Source: an uncultured Blautia sp. (lineage in GTDB: Bacteria; Bacillota; Clostridia; Lachnospirales; Lachnospiraceae). Taken from it: a DNA stretch of 63,648 nt. Made by a program: the position numbers and the translations under genes. The stretch lies in the NCBI GenBank assembly GCA_934394545.1, contig CAKRRG010000008.1, positions 1 to 63,648 of the forward strand. The letters run 5' to 3'. The notes under the pieces are model-generated. The model was given only the letters and a program-made list of their open reading frames with translations. It was not told the origin of the DNA and did not search any database. Below are positions 36,852-47,300 of the stretch, one piece after another (the stretch's first letter is position 1; each line of letters starts with the position of its first letter).

Positions 36852-37985
36852 TCAAACAGCATTGCTGATTTTATTAATGCAAATCCCTTTTGCGTCAAAT
36901 TTATATACATTGCCGGTACTTGATTTCACTGTACAGTTTTTATACATTGCACCGGTTTTTGTATTAAAACAATACCATTTTTCGCCATTATTCAGCCATC
37001 CGGTATGTGCCTTTCCATTCTCAGACTTTTCGAAATAATAACGCCCGTCATTTACCGTTTTCCAGCCTGAAAAACGACGTCCTTTTTTGTCTACATAATA
37101 GATTCCATCATCCAGATTCAACAGCCTGTTTTTCTGTTTTTTTCCTTTGATATAGTAATAATAATACTTTCCGGACTTTTTCCAGCCATTCTTTTTATCC
37201 GGTATTACAGTGTCCTTTTTCGGTTCTATTTTGGATACCTGATTAAAATAACTTACAATTGCCCTTGCATCTGCCTGTCCTATTTTTTTCAGCTGCTTAT
37301 TTGTTTTCAAATATTTACCGGCTTCAGATGGATTGGAAACAAAGGCATGTTCAATAATCACTCCCGGAAGATTCTGTTCCACACTCTGCGCAACAATAGC
37401 ATAGTAATCTCTTCTTGCCCCATTAGGATAACGGCTTCCATCCTCACTCATTCGATATTCCATTCCACCTGTAGCGGAATATCTCTTGGTCAGTCCCAGT
37501 CTGGTCAGTTCTTTTATCACACACTTTCCAAAAAGCTTTTCTTTTTCAGCCAGATAAGAGCGATATGTTCCTTTCGAGATCAGCACAGAAGCACCCTTTA
37601 CATAACGACTTTCGGTAGAGTTTACATGCTGGCTTACCAGAAGATCTGCACCATAGGATTTCGCTGTAAGTACTCTGGAAACAAGACCTTTATTCTGATT
37701 TTTGGTACGTGTCATATAAACTTCTATATCCGGATATTTCTTCAGTTCCTCCATGGTGTAACAGGCAATTTTCCAGTTAATAACCGATTCCTTATACACA
37801 TGTCCCTTATGTACCTCATAGGATCCGGAATCTGCTCCTCCATGACCAGGATCCAGTACCACCACATTTTTCTTGGTAAAGGTTTCTGTTTCTGCTTCTG
37901 CGCTGGCAGTGTAAGAACCCCAAATACCAGTCATTACAATTGATAAGGTAAGCAGTATACCAAACAATATTCTTTTCTTCTGCAT
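36852..37985 (-). CDS. N-acetylmuramoyl-L-alanine amidase with cell-wall-binding repeats
   Basis: 377 aa. Signal peptide at 1-30 (ILFGILLTLSIVMTGIWGSYTASA). Amidase_3 domain at about 40-245 with zinc ligands in DPGHGGADSGS, a Glu in KESVINW and SQHVNSTES, and the catalytic Glu in VIIEHAFVSNPSEA. The C-terminal 120 residues have aromatic YYYYIKGKK, IYYVDKKGRRFSGWKTV, RYYFEKSENGKAHTGW and KWYCFNTKTG units, that is CW_binding-type repeats that would tether it to the wall. It cuts the amide bond between MurNAc and the stem peptide. 35 bp downstream of the pseudouridine synthase gene, so possibly co-transcribed. Confidence 0.93.
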   Translation of the reverse strand: MQKKRILFGILLTLSIVMTGIWGSYTASAEAETETFTKKNVVVLDPGHGGADSGSYEVHKGHVYKESVINWKIACYTMEELKKYPDIEVYMTRTKNQNKGLVSRVLTAKSYGADLLVSQHVNSTESRYVKGASVLISKGTYRSYLAEKEKLFGKCVIKELTRLGLTKRYSATGGMEYRMSEDGSRYPNGARRDYYAIVAQSVEQNLPGVIIEHAFVSNPSEAGKYLKTNKQLKKIGQADARAIVSYFNQVSKIEPKKDTVIPDKKNGWKKSGKYYYYYIKGKKQKNRLLNLDDGIYYVDKKGRRFSGWKTVNDGRYYFEKSENGKAHTGWLNNGEKWYCFNTKTGAMYKNCTVKSSTGNVYKFDAKGICINKISNAV

Positions 37986-38020
37986 ATCTTTTTCTCCTTC
38001 ATATCAAATATAAGTTCCCT

Positions 38021-38950
38021 TTAATGATAACAAAATAAACAAAAATCAGTCGGAAAGGGCGCTTCCAGAACAATTTTTTCATCTGAAAAGGGATGATAAA
38101 AAACAAGCTTCCAGGCATGAAGTGCAGCCCTTTTAAACAGTTCCTGGTTTCTCTTTTCATTATACAAAGTGTCACCTAAAAGAGGATGTCCAAGACCTGC
38201 CATATGAACGCGGATCTGGTGTGTTCGCCCTGTTTCCAGATGGAGCTGTATAAGAGACTTATTTGGGTAATTTTTCACCACCCTGCAATAAGTAACTGCA
38301 TGTTTACTTCCCGGAAGTGTACCATCCGGGGAAATCACCATTTTCACAGGATCATCCGGATCCGGAGCAATTGGGATTTCAATTTTCCGGATACCATTCT
38401 CCGGAAATTCCCCCTCCACGATCGCCAGATATGTTTTTTGCAATCTTCCCTCTTCCCGCTGTTTCTGCAGCCTTGCCGCCGCAACCTGATTTCTGGCAAA
38501 CAATAAAATCCCGGAGGTCTCCCTGTCCAGTCTTCCAATAGAACGAATTCGGGTAGCTTCCCCTTTGCTTCGAAAATAGGCTGCAATCTGATTGGAAAGG
38601 CTGTCCCTGTAATGGCTTCCGGATGGATGAGTCACTACTCCTGCAGGCTTATTCACAGCCAGAATATCCTGGTCCTCATACAGGATCTGCAGGTTTTCTG
38701 AAAAATCGGATGACTTTTCTGACGGTGACTCCAGCTGTCTGGAATCCGTTTCCTTCATCTCCAGACAAACCCGTATCACATCTCCGGAAACTACGCGTTC
38801 TGTTACTCTGCACTGTTTCCCGTTTTTACAGATTCCTCCCGTTCTGAATTTTGCCTGGCTGATCTGCTTTCTGGTAAGTCTGGCATGAACACGAAGGAAC
38901 TCTCCCACTATACAAGGTTCTGTAACTTTTATTTCAAGATATCTTTCCAT
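38021..38950 (-). CDS. RluA-family pseudouridine synthase
   Basis: 309 aa. N-terminal S4-like RNA-binding segment (VGEFLRVHARLTRKQISQAK...) and the catalytic domain with the active-site Asp in IGRLDRETSGILLFAR. NKPAGVVTHPSG and LHLETGRTHQIRVHMAGLGHPLLGDTLYN are typical. It converts uridine to pseudouridine in rRNA or tRNA; RluC/RluD-type rRNA activity is likely, but the exact site cannot be read from sequence. Divergent from the RsmF gene. Confidence 0.95.
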   Translation of the reverse strand: MERYLEIKVTEPCIVGEFLRVHARLTRKQISQAKFRTGGICKNGKQCRVTERVVSGDVIRVCLEMKETDSRQLESPSEKSSDFSENLQILYEDQDILAVNKPAGVVTHPSGSHYRDSLSNQIAAYFRSKGEATRIRSIGRLDRETSGILLFARNQVAAARLQKQREEGRLQKTYLAIVEGEFPENGIRKIEIPIAPDPDDPVKMVISPDGTLPGSKHAVTYCRVVKNYPNKSLIQLHLETGRTHQIRVHMAGLGHPLLGDTLYNEKRNQELFKRAALHAWKLVFYHPFSDEKIVLEAPFPTDFCLFCYH

Positions 38951-39059
38951 GCTTTCAAACCTGTCGCTTTACTTTGTTTTTCATATGATACCATGCTATC
39001 AGTGTAACACAAACTATATTTTTATAAAATCACTGATTTTTTCAATTGCAGTTATGTGT

Positions 39060-39088
39060 TTGACTTATACCTGCTCATCTATTATACT
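39060..39088 (+). promoter_or_regulatory. Promoter of the RsmF-type gene
   Basis: TTGACT (39060-39065), 17-nt spacer, TATACT (39083-39088), 36 nt before the start codon. Confidence 0.85.
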
Positions 39089-39123
39089 GTTAAATCAGAA
39101 TACAAAAATAAGGAGTTTTCCCT

Positions 39124-40533
39124 ATGGATTCAGATAAATCAATGGTTCTGCACCAGGCTTTTCTGGACAGAATGAAAGATATGTTAAAAGAGGATTATGA
39201 GAACTTTCTGTTTGCATACGACCAGCCCCGTACTTATGGGCTGCGTGTAAATACAGCAAAGCTTTCCTGTGAAGAATTTGAGAAAATCGTTCCCTTTGAG
39301 GTAAAAAAAATCCCCTGGATCTCCAACGGATATTTTTACAGTGAGGACGTGCGTCCTTCCCGCTGCCCCCTTTATCAGGCAGGACTTTATTATCTTCAGG
39401 AGCCAAGTGCCATGACACCAGCTTCCCGTATTCCTGTTAAACCAGGGGAATATGTATTGGATATGTGTGCCGCACCTGGCGGAAAAGCAACTGCTGTGGG
39501 CTCAGCACTAAAGGGGGAAGGACTTCTTGTTGCAAACGATATCAGTACTTCCAGAGCCAGAGCACTGCTTCGCAATCTGGAGCTGTTTGGAATTCCAAAT
39601 CTTTTTGTTACAAATGAAAATCCTGAAAAAATGATAAAAAATTTTCCGGAATTTTTCCATAAAATCATTCTGGATGCTCCCTGCTCCGGAGAGGGAATGT
39701 TTCGTAAGGAAGAGGCTCTTGCAAAAGACTGGACTCCGGAGAAATCAGAAGAGCTTTCAAAAATCCAGAAGCAATTATGCCTGAATGCAGCAGATATGCT
39801 TCAGCCGGGAGGACAGATGCTTTATTCTACCTGTACCTTTGCACCATGCGAGGATGAACAGGTTATCTCCTGGCTTCTGAAAGAACGCCCTGAGCTTTCT
39901 CTTGTTTCCATGGAAAATTACGAAGGCTTTTCTACAGGAAGACCAGAATGGGGAGACGGTAATCCACAGCTTGAGAAATGCATCCGTATTTTCCCGCACA
40001 AAATGCAGGGAGAAGGACATTTTCTTGCTCTTCTGCAAAAAGAAGGACAGACCGGACCTTCTGCCATGATATCTAAAGGGAATCGTCTGCCTGCAGATGT
40101 GCGCAAATATATGGAGGAATTTTTTGGAGAAATCGGTCTGCAAACTCTGGGAGGTCAGAAATTTGACTGGAATCGGGTAGAGATCCGTGCAGACAAAGTT
40201 TATTACCTTCCATCTGTTTCCTGTAACTTCAGAGGAATTAACTTTATTCGCAACGGTCTTTATCTGGGAGATTTAAAGAAAAACCGTTTTGAGCCGTCTC
40301 AGCCACTGGCACTTGCTTTTCTGAAAGATGAAGCGGAAGCTGTAATTTCTCTTTCCGCAGATGATCCGAGACTGGAACGCTACTTAAAGGGGGAAACACT
40401 TAACATTGAACCTTTTGAGTCTGCTCACGCAAAGGGGTGGCATTTACTTTGTGTGGAAGGATATCCTCTCGGCTTTGGAAAACTTGTGAACGGAATTCTG
40501 AAAAATAAATATCCAGCAGGGTGGAGAGTATAA
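39124..40533 (+). CDS. RsmF/NSUN-family 16S rRNA (cytosine-C5) methyltransferase
   Basis: 469 aa. SAM-binding motif DMCAAPGGKATAVGSAL near residue 114, motif IV DAPCSGEGMF (catalytic Cys), motif VI YSTCTFAPCEDEQV (second Cys), and motif II-like NDISTSRARALLRNLE. The C-terminal 150 residues are the PUA-like RNA-binding and RsmF-specific part (VSCNFRGINFIRNGLYLGDLKKNRFEPSQPLAL). It methylates cytosine in 16S rRNA, m5C1407 in E. coli RsmF. The exact position here is inferred. Start ATG at 39124 with AAGGAG. It has its own promoter and converges on addA with a shared terminator. Confidence 0.93.
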   Translation: MDSDKSMVLHQAFLDRMKDMLKEDYENFLFAYDQPRTYGLRVNTAKLSCEEFEKIVPFEVKKIPWISNGYFYSEDVRPSRCPLYQAGLYYLQEPSAMTPASRIPVKPGEYVLDMCAAPGGKATAVGSALKGEGLLVANDISTSRARALLRNLELFGIPNLFVTNENPEKMIKNFPEFFHKIILDAPCSGEGMFRKEEALAKDWTPEKSEELSKIQKQLCLNAADMLQPGGQMLYSTCTFAPCEDEQVISWLLKERPELSLVSMENYEGFSTGRPEWGDGNPQLEKCIRIFPHKMQGEGHFLALLQKEGQTGPSAMISKGNRLPADVRKYMEEFFGEIGLQTLGGQKFDWNRVEIRADKVYYLPSVSCNFRGINFIRNGLYLGDLKKNRFEPSQPLALAFLKDEAEAVISLSADDPRLERYLKGETLNIEPFESAHAKGWHLLCVEGYPLGFGKLVNGILKNKYPAGWRV

Positions 40534-40575
40534 GGCTTGATTTTTAGCTGCCATAATCAGCTCTCCCTGGCCAGA

Positions 40576-40607
40576 CAGGGGACCGGAAGTAACGCTCCGG
40601 TCCCCTG
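40576..40607. terminator. Bidirectional terminator between rsmF and addA
   Basis: CAGGGGACCGGA (40576-40587) and TCCGGTCCCCTG (40596-40607), perfect 12-bp stem with 8-nt loop, at a convergent boundary. No long T run, so efficiency is uncertain. Confidence 0.7.
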
Positions 40608-40618
40608 CACTATATCAT

Positions 40619-43600
40619 CTATGATAACAATATTGCTTTTTTTAACGTAAACGAATAAATATATTTCTCTTTTACCTTTCTTCCGGTCATACGCTGAAGC
40701 GCCTGGGCGTAATCCTCCAGCTGGGTATGGTACCGGTCGATCAGCATCTGCTCTTCGTTTCGACGTACACGATCAGTCTTGTAATCCACCAGAATGATCT
40801 CATCTTCTTCCAGAAAATAAGCGTCAATAATTCCCTGTACAAGCACACGTTCCTGCGGATCCCAGGTTTCCTCTATTTCAGCCGCACTTCTGGAAATAAC
40901 AAAGGGCTGTTCACGGAAAAGTCTGCCTTCCACGGCGGCTTTTTTCATCCGCTGTCCAAGATCACATTCCACAAACGCACGAATATCAGAAATGCGAACA
41001 CATTCTGCTTCTGCTGCAGACATTTTCTTATTCTGAACAAGGGAATTGAGCTGTTCCTCCAGCTGTTCTGCACTGTCCGTTTTATTGTACTCAACACATT
41101 CCATAACACGGTGATATGCTGTACCTCTTGCAGAACCTGTGAACCCGTCCCCTTCTTCTTTTTTCTCCTCCACAAATCTTGGAATCAAAGGTACTATATC
41201 CGGTTCAAAGTAAACTGCTTCCTCAAAATCTGTTTCTTCGTGATAGCTTCTCTTTTTCAGATCTGACACACTGACCTTAACCGGAATATCCCTCCTGCTT
41301 TCATAGGGATATACAAATCCAAACCGTTTTTCCAGTTCCTGACGGATCTGTTGATCGATTACTTTTTCGCAGTCCCAGAATTCAAGGACACTGTCCTCCA
41401 TCTGGTCAAAAGCCTGTTCTGCCACTTCTGCGTCAGCCAGCATCCTGGCAGTGATCCGCTTCACTTCAAATTCCGCCTGGTCATGATAAAGGGAGTTACC
41501 AGAAGGGGGCATCAAACCAAATTCCCTGTAAAGATCATCCATACAACGGTGTCTGGAAAGAGCCGGCAAAACATAATCCCAGTAGTTTTTTGCCTTCAGC
41601 CTTGTCTCCACAGGAAGAAGCTCATCTTCCTTTTCCCTGAATCTGGACAAATACATCATTTCTTTTTCCAAATTGGAAATCGTTCCTATCATGATCAGTT
41701 TCTCTTTTGCACGGGTAAGGGCTACATACAGAACACGGATTTCCTCTCCAAGACTTTCTTCAAGCAGCTTTCTTCGTATTACCTGTTTGTTCAGTGTGGA
41801 AACGATCATTCTTTTGTCAGGCAAAATAGCATCCGCACCAAGCCCGTACTCAGGATGAATGAGAAGGCGGGCATTTAAATCCTGAAAATTAAACTGTTTT
41901 CCCATTCCTGCAAGAATTACAACCGGAAATTCCAGGCCCTTACTTTTATGAATCGTCATAATCTCCACAGAGCCTTCTCCTGCACCGGAAAGATTTACTT
42001 CCCCGTAATCCACCTCATATTTCTGTAAGTGTTCAATATACCGCACAAAGTTAAACAGTCCACGATAGCTTGTCTTCTCATAATCCATTGCCTTTTCCAC
42101 CAGCATGGCAAGATTGGCACTGCGCTGTGCACCGTTTGGAAGAGCTTTTGCATAATTGCCATAACCGGTTCTTCGAAGAATTTCCAGGATCAGCTCATGA
42201 ACCGGTGTATACACAGCAAGATTCCGAAGTTCATTCAACAGTGAGATAAAAGTATGCAGTTTCTGATAAAGTGCATGGGCTTCCTCTGATGTACCTTTAT
42301 ATTTTTCCAGATAACCCAGCACACTTTCATATATCATTCCTTCCGGAAATGTCTCTCTCAGTATTGCAAGCTCCTGTGTGGTACAGCCCACAATGGGTGA
42401 GCGGAGCACGCCGGTCATTGGAATATCCTGCAGCGGATTATCGCATATCTGAAGATAATTCAGGATTGTAACCACTTCCAATGCAGAAAAATATCCTGTT
42501 TTTGAGGCAGCATATACAGGAATCCCATGTGCCGACAATACCTCTGTGAATGTCTCTGACCAGCCGGATGCGCTGCGCAGAAGAATTACAATATCTCCAT
42601 AGCGAACCGGCCGGTATTCCTTAGTCTCCTTATCCAGGATCCGCTCTTTACCCACAATTTCCTTTATGCGGTGGGAGATGGCAAGCGCTTCCAGTTCCCT
42701 TGCATCCCGGCCATCCATCAGGTCTTCCAGTTCCTCTGCATCCTTTTCCACAAGAAGCACCTCTGTTGAAAGGAACGCTTCTTTGCTTCCTTCTGGAAAC
42801 TGAGCCCCTGGATAAAGGGCAGCTGCATCATCATAGGCAATTCCGCCAAGTCCCTCACCCATGATCTGGCGAAAAATATAATTGGCACAATCCAGTACCT
42901 GAGATCTGCTTCTGAAGTTTTTATGAAGATCAATTCTCTGTTCATCACTGTCCGTTAAACTGTACTTTTTATATTTTTCCATAAAAAGCTCCGGTCTGGC
43001 AAGACGGAATCTGTATATACTCTGCTTCACATCTCCAACCATAAATATATTTTTTCTGCCATCTGCCCAGCCGGACACACAGTTTGTGATCATCTCCTGC
43101 ACAAGGTTGCTGTCCTGATATTCGTCCACCATAACTTCATCGTACTTCAGTGAAAGTTCACGGGCAGCCGGACTTTTTCCTTCTTGTCCTGTAAGGATTT
43201 CCAGGGCAAAATGTTCCATATCTGTAAAGTCCAGAATGTTCTTTTCCCGTTTTTTCTCACCATAAAGGCGGATAAACTCCCTGGTAAGCTCTACCAGCAT
43301 TTCCACCGGCTCAAGACAGGATGAAAGAAGCAGCGGAAGCTCTTCCTCTTTCACTGTAAAATATCTGGAACCAATGTCCTTTAAGATTCCCTTTGCACTT
43401 TCCCGCAGCCCTTTCACCTGTTCTTTTAACGTATCATCCACAGGTTCTTTTGGTTTCTTCGCTGAAAGTCTTGCAAAGGAAGGATTTCCAAGAAGCGCCC
43501 TTATACCGTCAAAATCCCCTGCTTCCACCTTTTCTTTCGATTCACGGATAAGAAGCAGATCACTCTCCAGCGCTTCCTCATACAAATAAGGGCCACCAGG

Positions 43601-44320
43601 CATATTGCAGAGTTCTCTGGCTTCCTCCACAAGATTCTCCGCCTGGCAGATATCTTCCAGAACGTTTTTCCATAACAAGTTCATCCATTCTGACGTTTTT
43701 ATCTCTTCTAAATCTGTATTTCTATAACTATCTATACATTTTTCCAGCCATTCATCCGGATAAGGATTACTCATTGCCGCATTATACAAAGAATAGATCA
43801 GCTCCTTAATCCCTTCATCTGATTTGCCGGAAGCATAACATTCTATGAAATATTTAAATTTTTCTTCTCCTCTGGCGTAGTAAGCTTCCAGAAGCTCTTT
43901 CATTACATCTTCCTTCAGAAGCTTCAGTTCCCCTTCTTCTCCAGTCCGATAACCGGGATCCAGTCCGATAAGATGAAAGTAATTTCGAATCACATAAGCA
44001 CAGAATCCATCAATTGTGGTAATCTGCGCCGTGTGGATCAAGGTGGTCTGACGCTGCAAATGCTCATTATCCGGATTTCGGTAAAGTGCATCCTCAAGTG
44101 CATTTGCAATTCGCTCTCTCATTTCCCCTGCAGCGGCCCGTGTAAAGGTCATGATCAGAAGTCTATCAATATCAACAGGATTCCGGGGATCCATAACCTT
44201 TTCCAGGATTCGCTGCACCAGCACTGCCGTTTTACCTGAGCCAGCCGCCGCACTGACCAGAATGTTCCGGTTTCTTAACCGGATAACCTGTTCCTGTTCC
44301 TTTGTCCAATTCACAGACAT
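40619..44320 (-). CDS. addA: ATP-dependent helicase/nuclease subunit A
   Basis: 1233 aa from the ATG at 44320 (AAAGGAGGT upstream). RecBCD-type double-strand-break resection enzyme with AddB. UvrD-type helicase: Walker A VSAAAGSGKTAVLV, DEYQDSN, GDVKQSIYRFR, HKSKGLEFPVVIL and VALTRAKEKL. C-terminal RecB-like nuclease domain with ILVDYKTDRV and QLEDYAQAL. Each carries expected catalytic acids and Lys. The start codon is 1 nt past the addB stop. Together AddAB generates 3' tails for RecA loading. It also contributes to phage restriction. Confidence 0.98.
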   Translation of the reverse strand: MSVNWTKEQEQVIRLRNRNILVSAAAGSGKTAVLVQRILEKVMDPRNPVDIDRLLIMTFTRAAAGEMRERIANALEDALYRNPDNEHLQRQTTLIHTAQITTIDGFCAYVIRNYFHLIGLDPGYRTGEEGELKLLKEDVMKELLEAYYARGEEKFKYFIECYASGKSDEGIKELIYSLYNAAMSNPYPDEWLEKCIDSYRNTDLEEIKTSEWMNLLWKNVLEDICQAENLVEEARELCNMPGGPYLYEEALESDLLLIRESKEKVEAGDFDGIRALLGNPSFARLSAKKPKEPVDDTLKEQVKGLRESAKGILKDIGSRYFTVKEEELPLLLSSCLEPVEMLVELTREFIRLYGEKKREKNILDFTDMEHFALEILTGQEGKSPAARELSLKYDEVMVDEYQDSNLVQEMITNCVSGWADGRKNIFMVGDVKQSIYRFRLARPELFMEKYKKYSLTDSDEQRIDLHKNFRSRSQVLDCANYIFRQIMGEGLGGIAYDDAAALYPGAQFPEGSKEAFLSTEVLLVEKDAEELEDLMDGRDARELEALAISHRIKEIVGKERILDKETKEYRPVRYGDIVILLRSASGWSETFTEVLSAHGIPVYAASKTGYFSALEVVTILNYLQICDNPLQDIPMTGVLRSPIVGCTTQELAILRETFPEGMIYESVLGYLEKYKGTSEEAHALYQKLHTFISLLNELRNLAVYTPVHELILEILRRTGYGNYAKALPNGAQRSANLAMLVEKAMDYEKTSYRGLFNFVRYIEHLQKYEVDYGEVNLSGAGEGSVEIMTIHKSKGLEFPVVILAGMGKQFNFQDLNARLLIHPEYGLGADAILPDKRMIVSTLNKQVIRRKLLEESLGEEIRVLYVALTRAKEKLIMIGTISNLEKEMMYLSRFREKEDELLPVETRLKAKNYWDYVLPALSRHRCMDDLYREFGLMPPSGNSLYHDQAEFEVKRITARMLADAEVAEQAFDQMEDSVLEFWDCEKVIDQQIRQELEKRFGFVYPYESRRDIPVKVSVSDLKKRSYHEETDFEEAVYFEPDIVPLIPRFVEEKKEEGDGFTGSARGTAYHRVMECVEYNKTDSAEQLEEQLNSLVQNKKMSAAEAECVRISDIRAFVECDLGQRMKKAAVEGRLFREQPFVISRSAAEIEETWDPQERVLVQGIIDAYFLEEDEIILVDYKTDRVRRNEEQMLIDRYHTQLEDYAQALQRMTGRKVKEKYIYSFTLKKAILLS

Positions 44321-44321
44321 C

Positions 44322-47300
44322 TCACTCCACCTCCTTTCCAAATGCATTCCACAGTTCTTCATCTGAAAAGCTTTTCAGCCTGCGAAATTCATATCCGGGG
44401 ATTTCCATGTCAAATCCGCATACCCCACTGTAAGGACAATAGGTACAGGCATTTTTCTTTCCCAGCATATAAGGAGAAACCTGCGCGTCTCCTGAAAGAA
44501 TAGCCTTTCGAATATGGGAAATCTTTGTTTTTACATAACGGTTCAGAATGTCAAACTGCTCTCTTGTAGCAACGGAAGAATTCCTGCGGAAGCTTCCATC
44601 CTTGTTAAAGGAAACCGGAAGGGACACATAAGAACTGTCCATTTTCTCTACCAGCAGCCTGTCTGCCTGAACCAGCCCGTTCATTTTCAGTTCCTTCAAA
44701 ACCTTTTGTCGGACAGTGTCTACATCTGCGTCTATTTTTTCCTGTATCATAGGATCCTTAATGTTGTAATAAAATACACCTGCCGGAATCACTTCTTTGT
44801 CTTTATGCTTATTTTTTTCTACTGTGAGAGCTCCATCCATATAGACCATCAGCTGAAGCTGAAGACCATGATACAGAGAAACCAGATCAAAGGAGGTATT
44901 TCCTGTTTTATAGTCGATAACACGGACGTACAGCTTTCCATCATCTGTCTCCATCGTGTCTACGCGGTCAATTCGTCCCCCCTGAAAAACAACCTCAACA
45001 CCTTCCGGTTCAAATTCACCGGCTTTCAACTGCTCCTGAATTGCCCATACGGTTCTTCTTACCATTCGCTTGGTTCTCTGAATCATGTATTCGTTACGCG
45101 CACTGCTCTTCAATATGGTATTCCCATAATCTGCACTCACTTTATCTACCAGAAGGTCTGCCAGGGCATCTCTTTTTTCGTCAGAAAGCTCCCTAAGAGA
45201 AAGCTTCTCCTTATTCACTTCCCGGATCAGCTGCTCCAGTACCTTATGCATGATATTTCCCATATCCATGGCACGAAACTCGTACTCTGCACGTTCTGTA
45301 AGCTTCAGGCCATACTGGAGAAAATGAGCAAAGGCACAGGCTGAATACCGTTCCAGCCTGGTCGCACTGTACGGGGAAACCTCCCCATAAAGAACCTTCG
45401 CCACACTCTCACTGATCAGATCTGCCGGTTTTCTGGTTCTTGACGCTTCCACAAGTTTTTTCACTATAGTTCCATATTTGGGATTTCTGAGATACCAGCT
45501 GTAAAGCTCACTGTACAAAGGCTCCCCTTTTCCTAATGCGCCCTCTGTAAGTCCCTTCAAAAAGCATTCAAGACTGGTTGCCGGAAGCTCCATGCTGTTC
45601 AGGCTGAATTCCTCATCTCCCGCATTTTTTATATCAAGCCCCGGATAAAGCCCCTGAATACTGTGGATCAGGTATGCCGGACTTACAGGCTCTCCTTTTC
45701 CATTGGAAAAGCAGTAGGACAGGCAAAGATACCTGCTTGGCTTGGTCAGGTTCAGATACAGATAAAAACGCTGTGTATTCATCAGCTCCTTTGGTCCGGG
45801 AGCCAGTTCCATTCCTTCCTCAGCAAAAAATTCACGATCCATCTGCGTAAGCATTCCGCCGGAATCTGTATTTTTCGGAATATTTCCCTCGTTTACACCC
45901 ACAAAAAACAATGCCTTAATTTCCTTCAAACGGGTTCTTTCCATATCACCGATCAACACCTGGTCCATACTAGGCGGAATCAGGGCGACCTTTGATTTGG
46001 CAAAACCGGTTTCCAAAATCTGGGTAAACTCCAATCTTGTAAGCTCTTCCTCGCCCAGGATTTCTACCATCCTGTCAAGCAATTCCATAACAATTCCATA
46101 TATTTGTGCGTATTCTTTTTCCAGTGCCTTCTCGCCTTTTTCCTGGAAACAAAGTTCCTGTTCTTTAAGCTTTCTCTGAATTTCACAGTCTGTTATAAAC
46201 TGATATAAATAATAACAATATTCACATACTTTCTTTTTCCCTCCGGTAAATCCCTGTACCAGAGACTGTATTTCCATTAAAAATTTTTCACGATATTCAT
46301 TAAGTACCTGAATATCTTCCGGGTTCATAGTCCGATATGTTCTTATCCATTTTTCTGACCATTTCGTATATCCCCGTATTCCAAGCGCAAGAACATAATT
46401 CTCCAGCATGTCTACCTGGGCTCTGGTAAGTCCGGACATTCCGCAACGAAGATAACGGAAAACACTCTCATAAGAAAAGCCCTTCGTCACCATATCCAGT
46501 GCTGCGCGAATATACTCAATAAATGGATTCATAAGAATCGTATGCTTCTCATCCAGAAAATATGGAATCCCGGCCTCCTCAAACACCTGGGCGGCAGTAC
46601 TTTTGTAAGCCTCCAGATTCCCGGTGATCACCGCTATCTCTCCATATTTCAGATTGTTCTCACGGATCATCCGACGGATCCTTCTTGCCGTTTCTTCCAG
46701 TTCCTTAACCGGAGATTCTGCTGCCAAAATACAGATTTCCTGCTGCTCTTCTTCATAAACAGCTCTTCGATACCGAAAAAGCTGCTGTTCAAGAAAGCCA
46801 AGTGCAGGAGCTGTTTCAAAGCGCCCCTTCCCGGCCTCTTTTAAAAGAACCGGCTCATCCAGATCACTGGTAAGTCCAGACAGAGTGTGTATCATTTTTC
46901 TGCTCATATAAAAAAGCTGATGAGGCTTTCCAAGCTGTAACGGATTCTCTCTTGCATCCAGGGTAACCGTCACCAGTACTTTACTGCATACATGGAGAAG
47001 CTCTCTTATCACATTCATCTGCACAGGAGTAAAACCAGTGAAGCCATCCAGAAGAAGAACCGAATTCTTCAGCTTCCCGGAAAACGGGACCGCTTTTTTC
47101 AAGGCATCCATCACACCCTCACCGGTCATATAATGCCCTTCCAGATACTGCAAAAAGGCCTGGTAAAGAACCCCCACATCCTGCATTTTCATATGAAGAA
47201 GGGAATCCTGCCCTGTTTTTCCAACGAGATCCAGAAGTTCCTCTTCTCTGATATCGTACTGTATAAACTCAGAAATCAGGGATTTCACCTCATCCAGATA